Source of the DNA: a virus
Length of the DNA: 24,844 nt
IMG/VR virus record: IMGVR_UViG_3300018424_000247
Location: 1-24,844 of that record
Strand: one strand, 5' to 3'
Under the pieces are notes generated by a model that ran no database searches, had not been told where the DNA came from, and worked only from the letters and a program-made list of their open reading frames with translations. Positions within the stretch are counted from its first letter, which is position 1. Each line of letters opens with the position of its first letter. The translations under genes were made by a program, and so were the position numbers. Shown one piece after another: positions 9,001 to 14,800 of the stretch.

Positions 9001-11717
9001 ATTAAATTTCTAGCGTCTTTTGATACATGGAAATCAAAATCATTTGTATTATTTGGATCCTGAGTAATTGTAAAATCAAATGACTGTGATACTGAAGTTT
9101 GGTATATAGTTGGTGGAGTTTGATTATTGATTACATACTGACCAATGAACTTCAAATACTCATAAGCAAAGATTGCTTGTTCTTCTTCTCCAGCAACATA
9201 TGAAGATGCTCCATCCCAATATGCATTACCAGCTTCGATGGATTTAGAGTTTCCTCCAAATCTGATATCGTAAACTAAAGCATCTACTAGATAACCAACA
9301 TCTCTCTTACAAATAGTCGCATCATAATCGGGAAGATCTGTAGTGATGTTTTCGTAGTTAAACTCTAAGTATGCTACTACTTCTTCTTGAATAAATTCTT
9401 TGTTTGATTCGAGAAGATTTCCTGCATCAAGATATCTTTGCCCAGGAATTACAAAACTATTGAATGAGGCCAATTGAGCCGCTTTCTTGATAGTTTTTAC
9501 TGGTAGAGTTTTTCCATCATAACTATCGTTACCATTTAGTGCAGAAACATAATATCTGGATTCATAAAGTCCTGCAGTCGTGAAACCTAGTTCACCATTA
9601 CCACCTGGCAGTATTCCCAATACCTGACCAGCAGTACCAACAGTTGCAGGAAGAGTTAATGTATAGTGTGATGATATTCCAGCGGTTGACGTTTTTATGG
9701 TGACACTACTGTCTTGAGATAAAATGTCATTATACGCATCAAAAGTTAAAGTTGTTACACCAACTTTATTAAGGGTAGAAATACCACTATAATTTAAATC
9801 TGTACCAGAAATTGTTGTTACAACTCCTGTGTTTACATAAGATGTATCAATGTTAGCAGTAGTGTAAGTTAAATCTGTACCAGAAATTGTTGTTACAACT
9901 CCTGTGTTTACGTAAGCGGTGTCAATATCAGCCGTGGTAATAGTAGAATCCGTAGAAGTTAGATTAGTAACAGTTCCAGTAGTAACTTCTAAATTGGTGA
10001 TTGTTCCAATACCACTATAATTTAAATCTGTACCAGAAATTGTTGTTACAATTCCAACATCCGCATAGACATTATTAATTGTTGCATTAGTGTAAGTTAG
10101 ATCTGAGCCAGAAATAGAAGTTACAACTCCAGTATTAACATAAAGAGTTGTTACAAAACCGACATTAATGTAAGAATTGCCCGATCTAGAAGTTGCGTAA
10201 TTTAAGTTAGTACCAGAAAGGGTAGTTACTACACCTGTAACAATATTACCTGTAGTAATATTAGAAATATTATAATCTAAACTTGTACCAGAAATTGTTG
10301 TAACTATGCCTACATTAATGTAACCATTTTCAGAATATGAATTCGTTATAAAAGCGTCTACTATTGTTGATAGTCCAACAGATTCACGAGTTACTTCAAA
10401 ATCTGTTGAATTTAAATAAGTAGTAATACCAATTTCAGCATTGATACCATAAGTGAAAATATCAGCACCAACATATACATCTCCAGTAGCTACAATATCA
10501 TTAGTTTGTACTGTAGTACCTACTGATATATTTTGTCCAATATTTGCGTATTCCTGAACATCGAGAAATCCACTAATGGTGGTTATACCAGAAACCTGAA
10601 GATCAACATTTAATATTGTACCAATAGTTGATGAAATTGTTCCAGCAACAGCGCCTCCAGCATAAATGTATAAAGTATCTTCATCAGATCCAGGTGAAGA
10701 TTCTGGAATAATATATGTATCCCCATCTACATCCTTCACTCCACCAAGAGAACCCCATTCACCTCCAGGACCATAACCTTCAAATGAAGAGTTATCTGTA
10801 TTAAATCTAATCTGTCCTGTTACCGCTACACCTACAACGTCTCTCTCTTCGGTTGTTCCAGAAGGTATTTGGATAGAATTGGTACTATCAAATATAACTC
10901 TATCAGAAAATGTCGATAGACCAGTAATATAAGCAGGTCCATTTACTGTTAAATCTTCTAAAGTAACATATCCAGCTGTAATAATACCAACATTCAATAT
11001 TCCTGTTAACGGATCATTGAATGTTAAACTTGTTGATATTGATAAATTGCTGAAATAAAAGGGTTCTGTTGATCCTTGAGGCCCAATTACAGTTTCACTT
11101 ACTGTAATGCTGCCTACTCCCACTTCAGTTACAAGAGCTCCAGATAATAATATAGAATAGTTTGATATTGCATAACCTACCGCAATATTACTAGTGTCAA
11201 TACCTAATACATTTCCATCCGTATTATTAAGTGTACCTATTTTTTGTATCTGAGTTTCTGGAGTGTAATCAGATAATTGTATAAAATTTGTCCCTACAGA
11301 TATTACAGTAGTTCCAGAACTTACAACATTGCTGGTTACTACATAACCTACTCTAATATCACTAGTATTGATTCCAGTTATTATATTATTAGAAGTATCA
11401 CTTCTAATACCAGATAATGTTACAGGAGCTCTAAAATTGATATCTAAACTTCTTAATTGGAGATTCCCATCAATGTTTGCATCTCCGATGGCTACAAATT
11501 GCAAACTACCTGTAGTGGTTGTTCCAATTCCTACCCATCTTTTGTTAGTTAATCCTTGTGGAGAAGTTTCTCCAATTAGATATTGCCCGCCTGGAGTAGA
11601 ACCATCATGAACTACAGCCACGTCTAGATTGGTATCTACCGTTATTTCACCAGATGCACCTGTAAACGCCTGGTGTTCTGCAGATGACCCTCTTCTGAAC
11701 TGTATCTGTTTGGTCAT
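1..11717 (-). CDS. Giant tail fibre/adhesin with C-terminal S74 chaperone domain (3' end outside window)
   Basis: One open frame runs from ATG 11717-11715 to the window edge, 3905 codons without a stop, so the protein exceeds 3905 residues. Visible parts: residues 1-45 resemble the N-terminal domain of major tropism determinant and cyanophage fibres (TKQIQFRRGSSAEHQAF, then VVHDGSTPGG). Residues 457-646 hold VTTISGTDL repeats. Residues 720-746 carry the beta-helix entry motif NGNDSYDGKTLPVKTIKKA. Residues 800-1270 hold cysteine modules, 1285-1500 a probable right-handed beta-helix, 1850-1930 a conserved glycine-rich hinge (GGMGDNETGG), and 2535-3405 the RD-SGNF repeats. HTHDSRYYTETES follows near 3610. 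From about 3863, SSDIRLKTNIETISDALNKV and GSPRHIG mark the start of an S74 intramolecular chaperone, which in known fibres aids trimerisation and cleaves itself off. The start is fixed by the family N-terminus and a late promoter; the RBS is weak. Receptor binding is inferred. Confidence 0.9.
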   Translation of the reverse strand, partial: MTKQIQFRRGSSAEHQAFTGASGEITVDTNLDVAVVHDGSTPGGQYLIGETSPQGLTNKRWVGIGTTTTGSLQFVAIGDANIDGNLQLRSLDINFRAPVTLSGIRSDTSNNIITGINTSDIRVGYVVTSNVVSSGTTVISVGTNFIQLSDYTPETQIQKIGTLNNTDGNVLGIDTSNIAVGYAISNYSILLSGALVTEVGVGSITVSETVIGPQGSTEPFYFSNLSISTSLTFNDPLTGILNVGIITAGYVTLEDLTVNGPAYITGLSTFSDRVIFDSTNSIQIPSGTTEERDVVGVAVTGQIRFNTDNSSFEGYGPGGEWGSLGGVKDVDGDTYIIPESSPGSDEDTLYIYAGGAVAGTISSTIGTILNVDLQVSGITTISGFLDVQEYANIGQNISVGTTVQTNDIVATGDVYVGADIFTYGINAEIGITTYLNSTDFEVTRESVGLSTIVDAFITNSYSENGYINVGIVTTISGTSLDYNISNITTGNIVTGVVTTLSGTNLNYATSRSGNSYINVGFVTTLYVNTGVVTSISGSDLTYTNATINNVYADVGIVTTISGTDLNYSGIGTITNLEVTTGTVTNLTSTDSTITTADIDTAYVNTGVVTTISGTDLTYTTANIDTSYVNTGVVTTISGTDLNYSGISTLNKVGVTTLTFDAYNDILSQDSSVTIKTSTAGISSHYTLTLPATVGTAGQVLGILPGGNGELGFTTAGLYESRYYVSALNGNDSYDGKTLPVKTIKKAAQLASFNSFVIPGQRYLDAGNLLESNKEFIQEEVVAYLEFNYENITTDLPDYDATICKRDVGYLVDALVYDIRFGGNSKSIEAGNAYWDGASSYVAGEEEQAIFAYEYLKFIGQYVINNQTPPTIYQTSVSQSFDFTITQDPNNTNDFDFHVSKDARNLILANKLEIVDKSLAAIAIDHPDFYFPGDTQSNERSRFYDSYRLIQQNKQEIIDYAWADTVATYPGVSSTEDKCKRDLGYFIDAVSTDVFTGGNNYTRSFLGFYFDGGAPLGNGLVGEEIESNHAFTEAAVGMSSALTNQLTIQDLTITADPITGSNTDPLSCANVRSTVSTLTGIVTTAVAAGSTAGIGTTSNYGYFLITPDLNVSDSVGIGSTNIFGGRKCARDLNYIVDALAQDVSFDTNQHILYATKKYFDGAGTLISNGVAGETSESITAFNATRDLAKKAITNQLNNRDLTVIADSITGFNTDPYSCSSTQTQIGNLVGILTTALDTASLVGIASTSIGQTDCADVRSALVNYVGIITTIVGLGTTAAPATVLPETQSKPIAIFVEAGEYVEDNPIILYDDIAVLGDNLRNTIIRPQNANKDLFRLRNGVYLTGFAMKDAIDAAGVPQYTFNYAVAFDDPADTTTSRIGYATKNDPPVIFRSPYIQNCSILSFLGGNGILVDGSKVQSPNVALVPQESERPVVGDQPQQGKSMVAAAFTMVSFGGIGWRTINDGYAQVVSCFQIFCKYGSLTQSGGYLSITNSATNFGLYALRSTGFSKNSFAFDRGRIAATGTSGGSQTLKVVGLGRSEQDLYVCRFINNSGNDQTALFKPVPVTQTFTGTASTVGGSVGIASDKLFITGHPFLNGDSVVYYGDVQDVPERVIGGLIHENQYYVVYIDANTIQLTEDSSLTQIVDLTDASTGIHTFIKNTQEFFASEIVDRHNSYQKITIPGTQTLEFVSGRQVQQTVTTGTAVGYAYTWDSSSRELIVSVELSNDERVNFAVTDGVTNLLIEDHTGTPIGTSIGAVTGLTTYWSVNAKIASTLAGGTIITPSNLPEDYKLHFHRPSVINSSSHTWEYSGSGTDYNALPENGGRTDPATEQVSEGGGRVYSSGTNELGDFKIGDFITAYNRTGNIIFNNTVTIGNLDSLRLSLSGGVSIEEFSIDGGMGDNETGGPQNSRVSTQLAVRTFLSNRLGNFIDKLVSTNSIPNAVVQLNSLGQINADLIPPKSVNYYKANYEGARTQLVNQIPAQNILSGEVVSEPVDSFVLLSDLLSQYIVLDNDTIYNFNNQDEIVSVNAGGGAIGVVTAPTTSGVNTDTLSFPNVGYGTTGLVRGVSLSLKDLVGGSGYTSAGIYTGVRLDIASGIGTGITGTITVGVSGTVTNVAITTGGFKFEVDDLLTVNDPNEIGGRSGGSNFTIKIGSVETRLYIGLTNAQKFAGTIALPDYFADGNAVGYSTNIGIGTTVAFTPTDIDLSGSIDFANDRIVLGSGHPFADGDAVVYTVTAGTAVSPLTNGVTYYTKTVGISSVELYTTYALVTKLDLQSSGTGTHELVRAGFNTVTDQITFVGHPFTQGDPVRVTGSTPTGITTGNFYFVGSVTTNTFTLHETRAQSLSSINGLLLNTQSLENASGSVGIMTLTEQNVEYTTTVNTSSSDVDNWSLLSSSSLDAANIVSGIFDPVRLGTGVANEQTFLAGDSSYKKVITSVGIGTTAGFDVQGYTSVDFPPGGVGITTYYGDFVLGLNRVESTIDDYSTLGISQYKLTTFAVGEDGRITIKNSASGGDVDAASLGGNSGAYYIDSANHIGVIPITRGGTGLNALPSSGAILQGNGSSYNLTTTPTFVGDVSFNAGAGAITVGTDSDIRFTNGSNWTGEHDSKIQFFNNNLYLQYTTALILRNSAGSDRVTFDSLGNVDVVGIITASRFISDVAQGTAPFVVASTTQVTNLNANYLNGYASATTNTANRVVRRDASGNFAAGTITATLSGTATNATNTTITNDVATNAVHYPTFVSANTGNLGQKVSSTKLTYNPSTGRLTATTLAGSLLNTLTLDTSGTGLSGSTSFNNSGNVTFTVTSNATSANTGGAIVARDGSGNFSAGTITASTYSGNLQYALTRGTYLTGNNFDNSANTTWAVDATSANTASKVVARDGSGNFAGNTISATTFSGNLQYTLTRGSYLTGNNFNNSASTTWAVDATSANTGSKVVARDSSGNFAAGAVTVNSLFSGTVDLTSELNFTSPAAKYIDFYTKNSGGTAYSANLRLVNHDSSSFHTAIKMIRDGSVELYYNNSKKLETSNTGVTVSNTVTATTFTSTQATGTAPFTVASTTKVDNLNADLFDGQDSSYYLDASNFTSIPDGTLTLQTSGTGLSGSTTFSANQETNATFTVVSNATSANTGGAIVARDGSGNFSAGTITATTFSGSGISLTNIPNSATTATTTNTGSTIVSRDSSGNFSAGTITATLSGNATSSTTATNANNINVADESTDTTCFPLFVTAATGNLPPKSGSNLTFNSSTGVLAATTFSGSGASLTNIPNGALTNSTISGVALGSNLNTLTLNTSGTGLSGSATYNGSGTATFTVTSNATSANTASTIVARNSSGNFSAGTITATLSGTATQVSNTLTRGTYLTGSNFDGSSATTWAVDATSANTASKVVARDGSGNFSANTVTLAGELRGPASFVIDPAAVGDNTGTVVIKGNLQIDGTQTTINSTTITIDDLNLTLASGAANAAAANGAGLTIDGASATITYSSTGDSWILNKVPYYNSNRILTTADEGSGNGLDADTLDGLQSTAFAQLSGATFTGNIAFSGSQTVDGRDLSVDGAKLDGIESGATGDQTASEILTLIKTVDGASSGLDADLLDGQQGSYYLNTSTTFGGDVSGTYNAIVVANDSHTHDSRYYTETESNTRYFRRDSSNDVDVRLASGHGRGLRFWDSDSYKIWMSSATDGTWGGRLDSTSDYNMYFRMTGGTNRGFVFQNSTTEVFQIESTGQVRTASNNIYANGNLVWHQGNDGSGTGLDADTVDGIQASSFLRSDANDTTTGYVTFTNDDGIFLSPTTNGVGAKIKFSDHSGGSYTQYGILEYKHSDGSVTTTGGNSNDGWIFTGTETRTVVKAVGDIEATGTMYSGGNVVASSDIRLKTNIETISDALNKVLDLRGVEFDRPDLDGSPRHIG
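3..131 (-). other. S74 intramolecular chaperone domain, N-terminal part
   Basis: In the giant fibre's frame the sequence reads VVASSDIRLKTNIETISDAL, followed by LRGVEFDRPDLDGSPRHIG. The pattern S-D-x-R-x-K-x-x-I with A-L-x-K-V and a later R-x-I-G is typical of Peptidase_S74 domains at the end of phage fibres and tailspikes, where cleavage occurs at the serine of the SD motif. Here that is the SSD at about residue 3865. The rest of the domain, including the catalytic lysine region and the stop codon, should lie within a few hundred bases beyond position 1. Family assignment is from recognition, not a search. Confidence 0.85.
1536..1604. repeat. Perfect 69-base direct repeat, copy 1
   Basis: This stretch is identical to 3063-3131 and encodes another RD-SGNF unit (SANTASKVVARDGSGNF). 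A third, imperfect copy lies near 2883-2955. The first two copies begin 1527 bases apart, a multiple of three, so exchange between them keeps the frame. Confidence 0.82.
2284..2364. repeat. Perfect 81-base direct repeat, copy 1
   Basis: This stretch is identical, base for base by eye, to 3223-3303. It encodes part of one RD-SGNF unit of the giant fibre. The copies begin 939 bases apart, exactly 313 codons, so recombination between them would delete or duplicate a block in frame. Confidence 0.85.
3063..3131. repeat. Perfect 69-base direct repeat, copy 2
   Basis: This is the partner of 1536-1604. The downstream context also resembles copy 1 (a TRGTYLTG-type unit), so the larger duplicated block is longer than the perfect core but has diverged at its edges. 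Confidence 0.82.
3223..3303. repeat. Perfect 81-base direct repeat, copy 2
   Basis: This is the second copy of the repeat at 2284-2364. The flanking bases differ on both sides, which sets the limits of the perfect match. Because synonymous positions also match, the duplication is probably recent or maintained by gene conversion. Confidence 0.85.
7900..9320 (-). repeat. Alternating cysteine-containing modules in the giant fibre
   Basis: Two module types are interleaved. Type A has the pattern C-x-R-D-x-x-Y-x-V/I-D-A-x-x-x-D, then Y/F-x-D-G and usually G-x-x-G-E. It occurs three times: CKRDVGYLVDALVYDIRF near 9316, CKRDLGYFIDAVSTDVF near 8796, and CARDLNYIVDALAQDVSF near 8345. Type B has the pattern C-x-x-V/T-x-S/T-x-h-x-x-h-x-G-I-h-T-T, at about 8520 (CANVRSTVSTLTGIVTTAV), 8075 (CSSTQTQIGNLVGILTTAL) and 7970 (CADVRSALVNYVGIITTIV). 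Both look more helical than the surrounding beta-rich sequence. Similar stretches occur in cyanophage structural proteins as far as I recall, but I know of no named family. Confidence 0.7.
9780..10345 (-). repeat. VTTISGTDLxY short repeat array
   Basis: In the fibre frame a motif near YVNTGVVTTISGTDLTYTTA recurs about every 25 codons, in roughly seven variants. At the DNA level 9794-9836 and 9869-9911 are identical over 43 bases and start 75 bases apart, which is one 25-residue unit. A further copy starting at 10022 matches for about 29 bases. The pattern suggests a regular beta-solenoid or a trimeric shaft turning once per unit. It grades into a less regular region upstream in the protein. 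Confidence 0.8.
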
Positions 11718-11751
11718 GTTATTATACGGCTCAAGTATATTTCTTCTGAGT

Positions 11752-11759
11752 TATTTATC
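11752..11759 (-). promoter_or_regulatory. T4-type late promoter box GATAAATA before the giant fibre gene
   Basis: The minus strand reads GATAAATA. This fits the NATAAATA form of the T4 late promoter reported for T4-like cyanophages, recognised by the gp55 sigma factor. It lies in the 46-base gap, 34 bases upstream of the fibre ATG, and would give a leader of roughly 25-30 bases. The gap also shows a weak imperfect hairpin without a T-run. Confidence 0.65.
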
Positions 11760-11763
11760 GTAA

Positions 11764-13623
11764 TTAGATGATAACTGTGTAGGATCTTGGGATTTGGAAT
11801 GGATTGTTTCTGACATCAGCAGAAATTGCCGGTGCATATAATATTGTACCAATGCCAACGTATCCAGATTTGGAGAATGATTCGAATCCGGAAGAAATAT
11901 AAAATAGACTTCCAGATGTAAAATCATAAGTCTTGACTAGAGCATTATCCGACGCTCCAGTAACAAAGATATCGCCAAATCCATCTGGAGAAGGTATAAA
12001 CTTAATGTTTGGATAAACTACATCATAACCATATATTGATATTGATCCAGTTCCAATTTCTGCAGCTAAAGTGGAATTATGGGATATTCCACTGATATTA
12101 ATAGATGCAACTGCACGACATCCAGTATTATCATCAAATGTCTTAATATTATTATCGAATAAGAAGAAGGTTGATGAAAAATCACATACTTCTGGATAGA
12201 GATATTCATCAGATTTTGCAGTTATTGCAGAACCAAGAATCGTCAGTTGTACTGTTAGTCCTGATGCAAAAACAAGATAGGATTCCGAACCTCCAGAAAG
12301 AACTAAGAATAGACCAGAACCAGTAAACTCAGAATATGTTCTATTTTCAATACCGGAAGATATTGTAAATAGAGATCCTTGAGAAATCTCACTTATTGAT
12401 GACTTAATATCAATAGTACCAGATATAGTTATAATTCCACTTACATCAGCAGAATATACGGATATTGGACTATCTTCTGAATTTCCGCCGATAGTATATA
12501 AAACTGTATCTTCTGGTGGATTTACAGTAAGACTTGTAGAAGCTGAATGATCATAATCTGAAGGTACAGTGTCACTATCGCATGTATCATACAAATCATC
12601 ATCACAAAGATGAGTTACAAATCTAACTGGTATTGAATCTGGAGTCAGATAAGAAACCGAGTGTGTTACTATAGATTCACCAAAAATATCAAGATCAGAA
12701 GGAATAACAGTATAATGTTTTGTAGTATTTTCTTGGTCTGCGGCAGAATTAAATGTAAATAGAACGGTATTTTCTACATCATCTACTAATATAGATTCTT
12801 GTGCAGTTCCAGTAATCTGATATAAAGTAGTGTTAGTGAGTCCTGTAGTCTGAACTACAGACGACTCCACAGCACCAGATGGAGTTGTAATAGTTCCAGA
12901 ACCGTTATAATCAAATTTATTTCTTATAATAACTCCACCGGACTTGGAGACAGTTCCAGAACCTACGTAATCAAATACTACTTCTTCTTGTAAAGTAGAT
13001 GATATTGATATTACTCCAGAAGTTCCTGGATTTCTTTCATCTCCATAATATCCATAATTTTGAATCTCTTTATCTTCAGCTGAACCGGATAATGTAGTAA
13101 TACCAACGGCATTATAATTTGATCTGGAGAAAGATTCGTCAGCGGAATCAAAGAATATGAATGGAACGTTGGCTTCACCTCTCGGATATGGATTTATTGG
13201 TATAGTACCAGCAAATCCATAGATGGATATCGTACCTATTCCCGATCCAGGAGTCTTATCATTTATTGGATATCTTGGTGAATAGTATCTCGGTTCACCA
13301 ACTATCTTAAATGCGAACGTAGATATGCCAATATTTCTGTCTATACCATAATGTGGAGTATAATCTACGTCCGGATGAACAAGTTCAGTTTCAGTTACAT
13401 TTATTGTTCCGAAAGGATATATGCTCTCATCATTAGTCAATAATCCCCAATCGTCCTCTGGATTTTCCGGAGTACACAGAGGGTGTTCTTGCGGATCTAT
13501 AGATTCTGTACCTTCATTATAGTCAACAAAAGCAGTTGGAGAATTTGATATACTACCAAAATCCTCCTCAAAGTATTCATTTACCCCTGTTTGGGGATTG
13601 TAAATAAAAATGCAATGTGACAT
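11764..13623 (-). CDS. Repeat-rich beta-structured virion protein, 619 aa, function unknown
   Basis: I do not recognise this as a named protein. After an acidic N-terminus (MSHCIFIYNPQTGVNEYFEED), with several prolines and cysteines up to about residue 110, most of it is made of degenerate units of about 18-20 residues. Their form is G-S-G-x-I/L-x-x-x-S-G-x-x-E-S, for example GSGTVSKSGG, GSGTITTPSGAVES, TLYQITGTAQES and GSLFYISSGFESFSKSGY. These glycine-serine and aromatic strands suggest a beta-solenoid or repeated beta-sandwich. Similar repeat proteins sit beside fibre genes in marine T4-like phages, so a fibre, connector or decoration role is the best guess. The gene lies between a terminator upstream and the giant fibre gene downstream. 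Its RBS is poor (AGGA is 17 bases from the ATG) and I see no late-promoter box, so its expression is unclear. Confidence 0.85.
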   Translation of the reverse strand: MSHCIFIYNPQTGVNEYFEEDFGSISNSPTAFVDYNEGTESIDPQEHPLCTPENPEDDWGLLTNDESIYPFGTINVTETELVHPDVDYTPHYGIDRNIGISTFAFKIVGEPRYYSPRYPINDKTPGSGIGTISIYGFAGTIPINPYPRGEANVPFIFFDSADESFSRSNYNAVGITTLSGSAEDKEIQNYGYYGDERNPGTSGVISISSTLQEEVVFDYVGSGTVSKSGGVIIRNKFDYNGSGTITTPSGAVESSVVQTTGLTNTTLYQITGTAQESILVDDVENTVLFTFNSAADQENTTKHYTVIPSDLDIFGESIVTHSVSYLTPDSIPVRFVTHLCDDDLYDTCDSDTVPSDYDHSASTSLTVNPPEDTVLYTIGGNSEDSPISVYSADVSGIITISGTIDIKSSISEISQGSLFTISSGIENRTYSEFTGSGLFLVLSGGSESYLVFASGLTVQLTILGSAITAKSDEYLYPEVCDFSSTFFLFDNNIKTFDDNTGCRAVASINISGISHNSTLAAEIGTGSISIYGYDVVYPNIKFIPSPDGFGDIFVTGASDNALVKTYDFTSGSLFYISSGFESFSKSGYVGIGTILYAPAISADVRNNPFQIPRSYTVII

Positions 13624-13651
13624 TAGAATTTACCAAGGTTTCCTAGAATCT

Positions 13652-13686
13652 AAAAAAGGAGGATCGCCATAAACAAGCAACCCCCC
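13652..13686 (-). terminator. Rho-independent terminator downstream of the 339-aa gene
   Basis: On the minus strand, GGGGGGTTGC pairs over ten positions with GCGATCCTCC (three are G-T wobbles) around a nine-base loop, followed directly by six T residues. It lies 44 bases after the stop of the 339-residue gene and 29 bases before the next ATG. It should end, or weaken, transcripts arriving from the baseplate side. The opposite strand has no matching T-run, so it acts in one direction. Confidence 0.85.
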
Positions 13687-13729
13687 TCACATTCAGAATT
13701 TAATTTTGTTATATGAAAGTATTGTAAAA

Positions 13730-14749
13730 TCAGTCAAGTGCGATGTTTAGTGTAATTCTGATTTGGTCTCCATTGTTTTGAATTTCATAAGGACCATTCG
13801 AGAATCTTTCAGCGTACATTATACTTGAATATAGTGTGCAAGTATCAAGTCCAACAGCAGAATTCAATACGGGATTGATTGCTGGAGTAGTATGGAACTC
13901 ATTAACTGATGGAGTTGAAAATACTGTGTATACATTAGAATCTAATACGGTATTTCCGACACCAGCAGCAACGTAAACAACATCACCAGCGACCAGTCCG
14001 TGACCAGTTGCGGTAACAGCACCATAATCAAATTCTACAGTGGGATCAGTTGCAGCCTGGATGTTATCTACAAGTGGTAGGTCCAAATAAACTACTTTTA
14101 GGGCCCTATCTACACCGATAACTTTTGTTCCTACTTGAATTCCAGCGTTTCCGCCAGCACCACCCTTAACAACCATTCCTAGAGTGATATCATCAACACT
14201 TAGATCAGAATCGATTGTAATATACTTATTTCCTACAACTCCAATGGTTGGATCCGATAAAGTTCCCTTTGAAACTGTTGTCCCTTTTCCAACAGTAGCG
14301 TAATGTTCAACGCCTTGAACAGTTACAGGCATGTTGTTAGCTCTGGTCACATAATAACCAAAAATACTACCTGCAGCTCCAGTGAATGTGAATGTTTGTT
14401 CAGGATAAGTTGCTGTGGTTCCACTACCAACCTGAGAAACTACCCATCTGGACCCATTTAATAAAATGCCTGTTTGGGAGGTATAAGCTTGATCAGTTCT
14501 ATTGTCTACACAATATGGATATCCAGTACTTGGGGGAGTTCCATAAACATTCGTATTTAAAGAATTATATGGTTCATAATATGCAGTCGTAGATGGAACA
14601 TCACTCTCAGCAGGAGTGGTGTCACTAGTAAACAATTTTAAAACTAGATTTCTGGGAGACTGGTCAGAGAGACTAGCTGTATGATTGTTTTGTGCAACCA
14701 AGTATCTGAGTGACTCAAGTTCTCCAATATTTGGAACTAATAGTGCCAT
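13730..14749 (-). CDS. Virion structural protein, probable tail or fibre-associated, 339 aa
   Basis: The N-terminus MALLVPNIGELESLRYLVAQ and the following NLVLKLFTSDTTPAESD match the start of a structural protein conserved in T4-like cyanophages, by recognition. Residues 105-150 contain SRWVVSQ, then QTFTFTGAAGSIFGYYV, a beta-sandwich pattern shared by several small phage fibre proteins. The middle (about 165-280) has a threonine- and valine-rich segment with DDITLGMVVKGG, and the C-terminus ends AERFSNGPYEIQNNGDQIRITL. No membrane segment or signal peptide is visible. The start is well supported: AGGGGAG lies eight bases upstream, with a TATAAATA late box further back. A terminator follows the gene, so it can form its own late unit or end a longer one. 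The exact location in the virion is unknown. Confidence 0.85.
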   Translation of the reverse strand: MALLVPNIGELESLRYLVAQNNHTASLSDQSPRNLVLKLFTSDTTPAESDVPSTTAYYEPYNSLNTNVYGTPPSTGYPYCVDNRTDQAYTSQTGILLNGSRWVVSQVGSGTTATYPEQTFTFTGAAGSIFGYYVTRANNMPVTVQGVEHYATVGKGTTVSKGTLSDPTIGVVGNKYITIDSDLSVDDITLGMVVKGGAGGNAGIQVGTKVIGVDRALKVVYLDLPLVDNIQAATDPTVEFDYGAVTATGHGLVAGDVVYVAAGVGNTVLDSNVYTVFSTPSVNEFHTTPAINPVLNSAVGLDTCTLYSSIMYAERFSNGPYEIQNNGDQIRITLNIALD

Positions 14750-14757
14750 TTAAACGA

Positions 14758-14764
14758 CTCCCCT
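14758..14764 (-). promoter_or_regulatory. Strong Shine-Dalgarno site AGGGGAG for the 339-aa gene
   Basis: AGGGGAG on the minus strand ends eight bases before the ATG at 14749. It is the clearest ribosome binding site in the window and fixes this start. Confidence 0.75.
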
Positions 14765-14792
14765 ACAGGTTATAATTTTTGATATCTATGTT

Positions 14793-14800
14793 TATTTATA
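14793..14800 (-). promoter_or_regulatory. T4-type late promoter TATAAATA
   Basis: This is an exact match to the T4 late consensus on the minus strand. It overlaps the last codons and stop (14796-14798) of the 225-residue gene and lies 43 bases upstream of the 339-residue gene, with the strong ribosome binding site in between. The expected leader is about 35-40 bases. Confidence 0.75.

Noticed and set aside
9780-10345. CRISPR-like array
   Set aside because: The repeats are coding, in frame, imperfect beyond two copies, and the spacers are related to each other, so this is a protein repeat.
11718-11751. Hairpin between the 619-residue gene and the giant fibre (CTC-AG-AAG with CTTGAG)
   Set aside because: It has only two three-base stem pieces separated by a bulge and no T-run, so it does not qualify as a terminator.
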